Assembly (NCBI RefSeq): GCF_900107695.1
Contig: NZ_FNQP01000003.1
Coordinates: 180,845 to 244,844, forward strand
Direction of reading: 5' to 3'
Source of the DNA: Thiothrix caldifontis
Lineage (GTDB): Bacteria > Pseudomonadota > Gammaproteobacteria > Thiotrichales > Thiotrichaceae
DNA length: 64,000 bases
In this document: positions 62,951 through 64,000 of the stretch, piece after piece
Position numbering within the stretch: the stretch's first letter is position 1
Layout: each line of letters opens with the position of its first letter
The notes under the pieces: generated by a model
Database searches by the model: none
What the model was told of the DNA's origin: nothing
What the model saw: the letters and a program-made list of their open reading frames with translations, nothing else
Program-made: the position numbers and the translations under genes

Positions 62951-63919
62951 TTACCACGACAGCGACGTACCGACCGAAAAGGTATCAGAATCAAGGCCAG
63001 TATCTTTCTGGGTCTGGCTGCCAATATATTTCGCATTGACACTGGCATGACGACTGAGCGGGTAAGCCAGGTTCAGTCCCCAGGCAACGTTTTCCTTGGC
63101 ATCGTTTTTGTCCACACCATCCACGGTTTTCTCGCCACCCGTCTCATAACTCAGGCCGCCGCCCACCCAAAATCCCGGACGGATCGTATAACTGAGGTGA
63201 CTATGCAGCACGTATAGCGGGTCTTGTTCCAACTTTTTACCCTTAAAGTATTGGTCATTGTCGGTGAATAGCGCTGCTTCACCCGTTACCTCGGTAGTCC
63301 ACTTACCTGCATTATGCGTAACGCCAATTTGTGGGCGAAACGTAAAGCGGTTATCGCCAATATTCACCAGTTGATCCTCGAAATATTCACCTGTTGGCAG
63401 GCGTACCGCCAGTCCAGCACCGACGAGAGTCTCCTTATCCACTTGGGCGCGGTAGGCAGCATAGTCTTTGCCGCTTAACGGTGGTGCGCCGTTGAGGTTG
63501 ATGGCAAAACGCGCCACCGTGTCTGCCAGGCCACTTCTTGAAACTGATTTCTGCGTGCCATCTATCACACCTGTCCAGGTACCATCCTGATAGGCTTGCG
63601 TCAGCTCAATGCGTGCTGACTTGTCGAGCAGCTCAAAAGTGTGTACGTATTTACCAGCCAACGTGTCTAACGACATCCCCACATCTTCGAGTCTGAAGGT
63701 GGGGTCAAGCAGAATATCAGCCTCCGTATGGGCATAGCCGATACCCGCAATATTGGTCCCTACCGGAAGGTGTTGCCATTTGCGGGGTTCAGGCTCAAGG
63801 GCAAAGCAGGGCGGCAGCAGCCCGACATACAGTAACAGAACACCACTGCCACCCCGGATAACCCGGCTTTTTCCAGCGCAGCAGTGAAGAGGGCGTATGC
63901 AATACGCCCCTATACGCAT
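62951..63919 (-). CDS. Outer-membrane transporter-like protein (Phenol_MetA_deg family)
   Basis: 322 residues from ATG 63919. Beta-barrel family pattern: KWQHLPVGTNIAGIGYAHTEADI, FELLDKSARIELTQAYQDG, GAGLAVRLPTGEYFEDQLVNIG, RFTFRPQIGVTHNAG, DNDQYFKGKKLEQDPLYVLHSHLSYTIRPG and C-terminal SFSVGTSLSW-like end. Family members are thought to move aromatic substrates. Its first ~10 codons lie in a dispersed palindrome (MRIGAYCIRP), so the signal peptide start is odd; GGAGGG sits before ATG 63919. Confidence 0.83.
   Translation of the reverse strand: MRIGAYCIRPLHCCAGKSRVIRGGSGVLLLYVGLLPPCFALEPEPRKWQHLPVGTNIAGIGYAHTEADILLDPTFRLEDVGMSLDTLAGKYVHTFELLDKSARIELTQAYQDGTWTGVIDGTQKSVSRSGLADTVARFAINLNGAPPLSGKDYAAYRAQVDKETLVGAGLAVRLPTGEYFEDQLVNIGDNRFTFRPQIGVTHNAGKWTTEVTGEAALFTDNDQYFKGKKLEQDPLYVLHSHLSYTIRPGFWVGGGLSYETGGEKTVDGVDKNDAKENVAWGLNLAYPLSRHASVNAKYIGSQTQKDTGLDSDTFSVGTSLSW
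63889..63914. repeat. REP-like palindromic repeat, copy 2
   Basis: GAAGAGGGCGTAT followed by GCAATACGCCCCTATA, the inverse-oriented match to the copy at 14830-14858. It lies in the first codons of the outer-membrane protein gene, encoding its residues 2-12. Confidence 0.75.
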
Positions 63920-64000
63920 CAACTTTAAGCCCTCCATTCCCTAACTTGCTGTAATCTCATCCAATTATTAGGTTTTTTCCTCCGTTTGTTTTGTCGGCAA

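Overview
The window reads as a chromosomal segment of a gammaproteobacterium, most likely a sulfur-oxidising relative of Thiothrix (Thiotrichales). This rests on a CysB-type regulator, gammaproteobacterial housekeeping genes (typA, folE, hslR, rsgA, tag), and a small secreted Tyr/Asn/Gly-rich protein that resembles sulfur-globule envelope proteins. The genus is an inference. No rRNA, tRNA, CRISPR array, intact transposase or integrase was found.

Layout. 1-1.9 kb: end of a CysB-like regulator, then a tight run lipoprotein / YcgN-family / hslR. 2.0-4.9 kb: a NarL-type response regulator with a PDZ-like, multi-membrane-span histidine kinase. 4.9-10.7 kb: five minus-strand genes for secreted proteins, including two zinc metalloproteases and two paralogous proteins. 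11-18.7 kb: sulfur-globule-like protein, AsmA, folE, a small lipoprotein, typA, a GntR/UTRA regulator and a ribokinase-like gene. 18.8-22.2 kb: an unusual plus-strand cluster (G-x-G repeat protein, FN3-like protein, aegerolysin-like/papain-like fusion, 47-residue protein). 22-31 kb: metabolic and accessory genes (DUF808, TgpA-type transglutaminase, methionine gamma-lyase, TetR/MAPEG pair, cupin, N-acetyltransferase) with two broken genes (PaaI-like thioesterase, phzF). 31-41 kb: an AAA protein, a six-gene ArsR/SRPBCC/VOC/WYL operon, YdeI-type proteins, rsgA and fbaB.

41-50 kb is a plastic region. It holds a DUF4143 ATPase cut off at its Walker A, an AT-rich stretch whose short minus-strand genes (one a TIR protein) are flanked by two diverged attC-like palindromes, an intact DUF4143 ATPase, hipBA, and remnants of alkB, an FKBP-type isomerase and a DUF4143 gene lying close to an intact alkB. 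50-64 kb holds an alcohol dehydrogenase, an AAA/PD-(D/E)XK protein, DUF2254, tag, a truncated tfoX, an OmpR-type two-component system, an ECF sigma factor, a signal peptidase I with an extra membrane domain, a large hybrid sensor kinase/AraC regulator, and an outer-membrane protein whose start lies in a dispersed palindromic repeat.

The most interesting signals are the 18.8-22.2 kb cluster, the attC-like repeats around the TIR-containing AT-rich segment, the gene remnants at 45-48 kb, and several clear operator palindromes in front of ArsR, TetR and Xre regulators.
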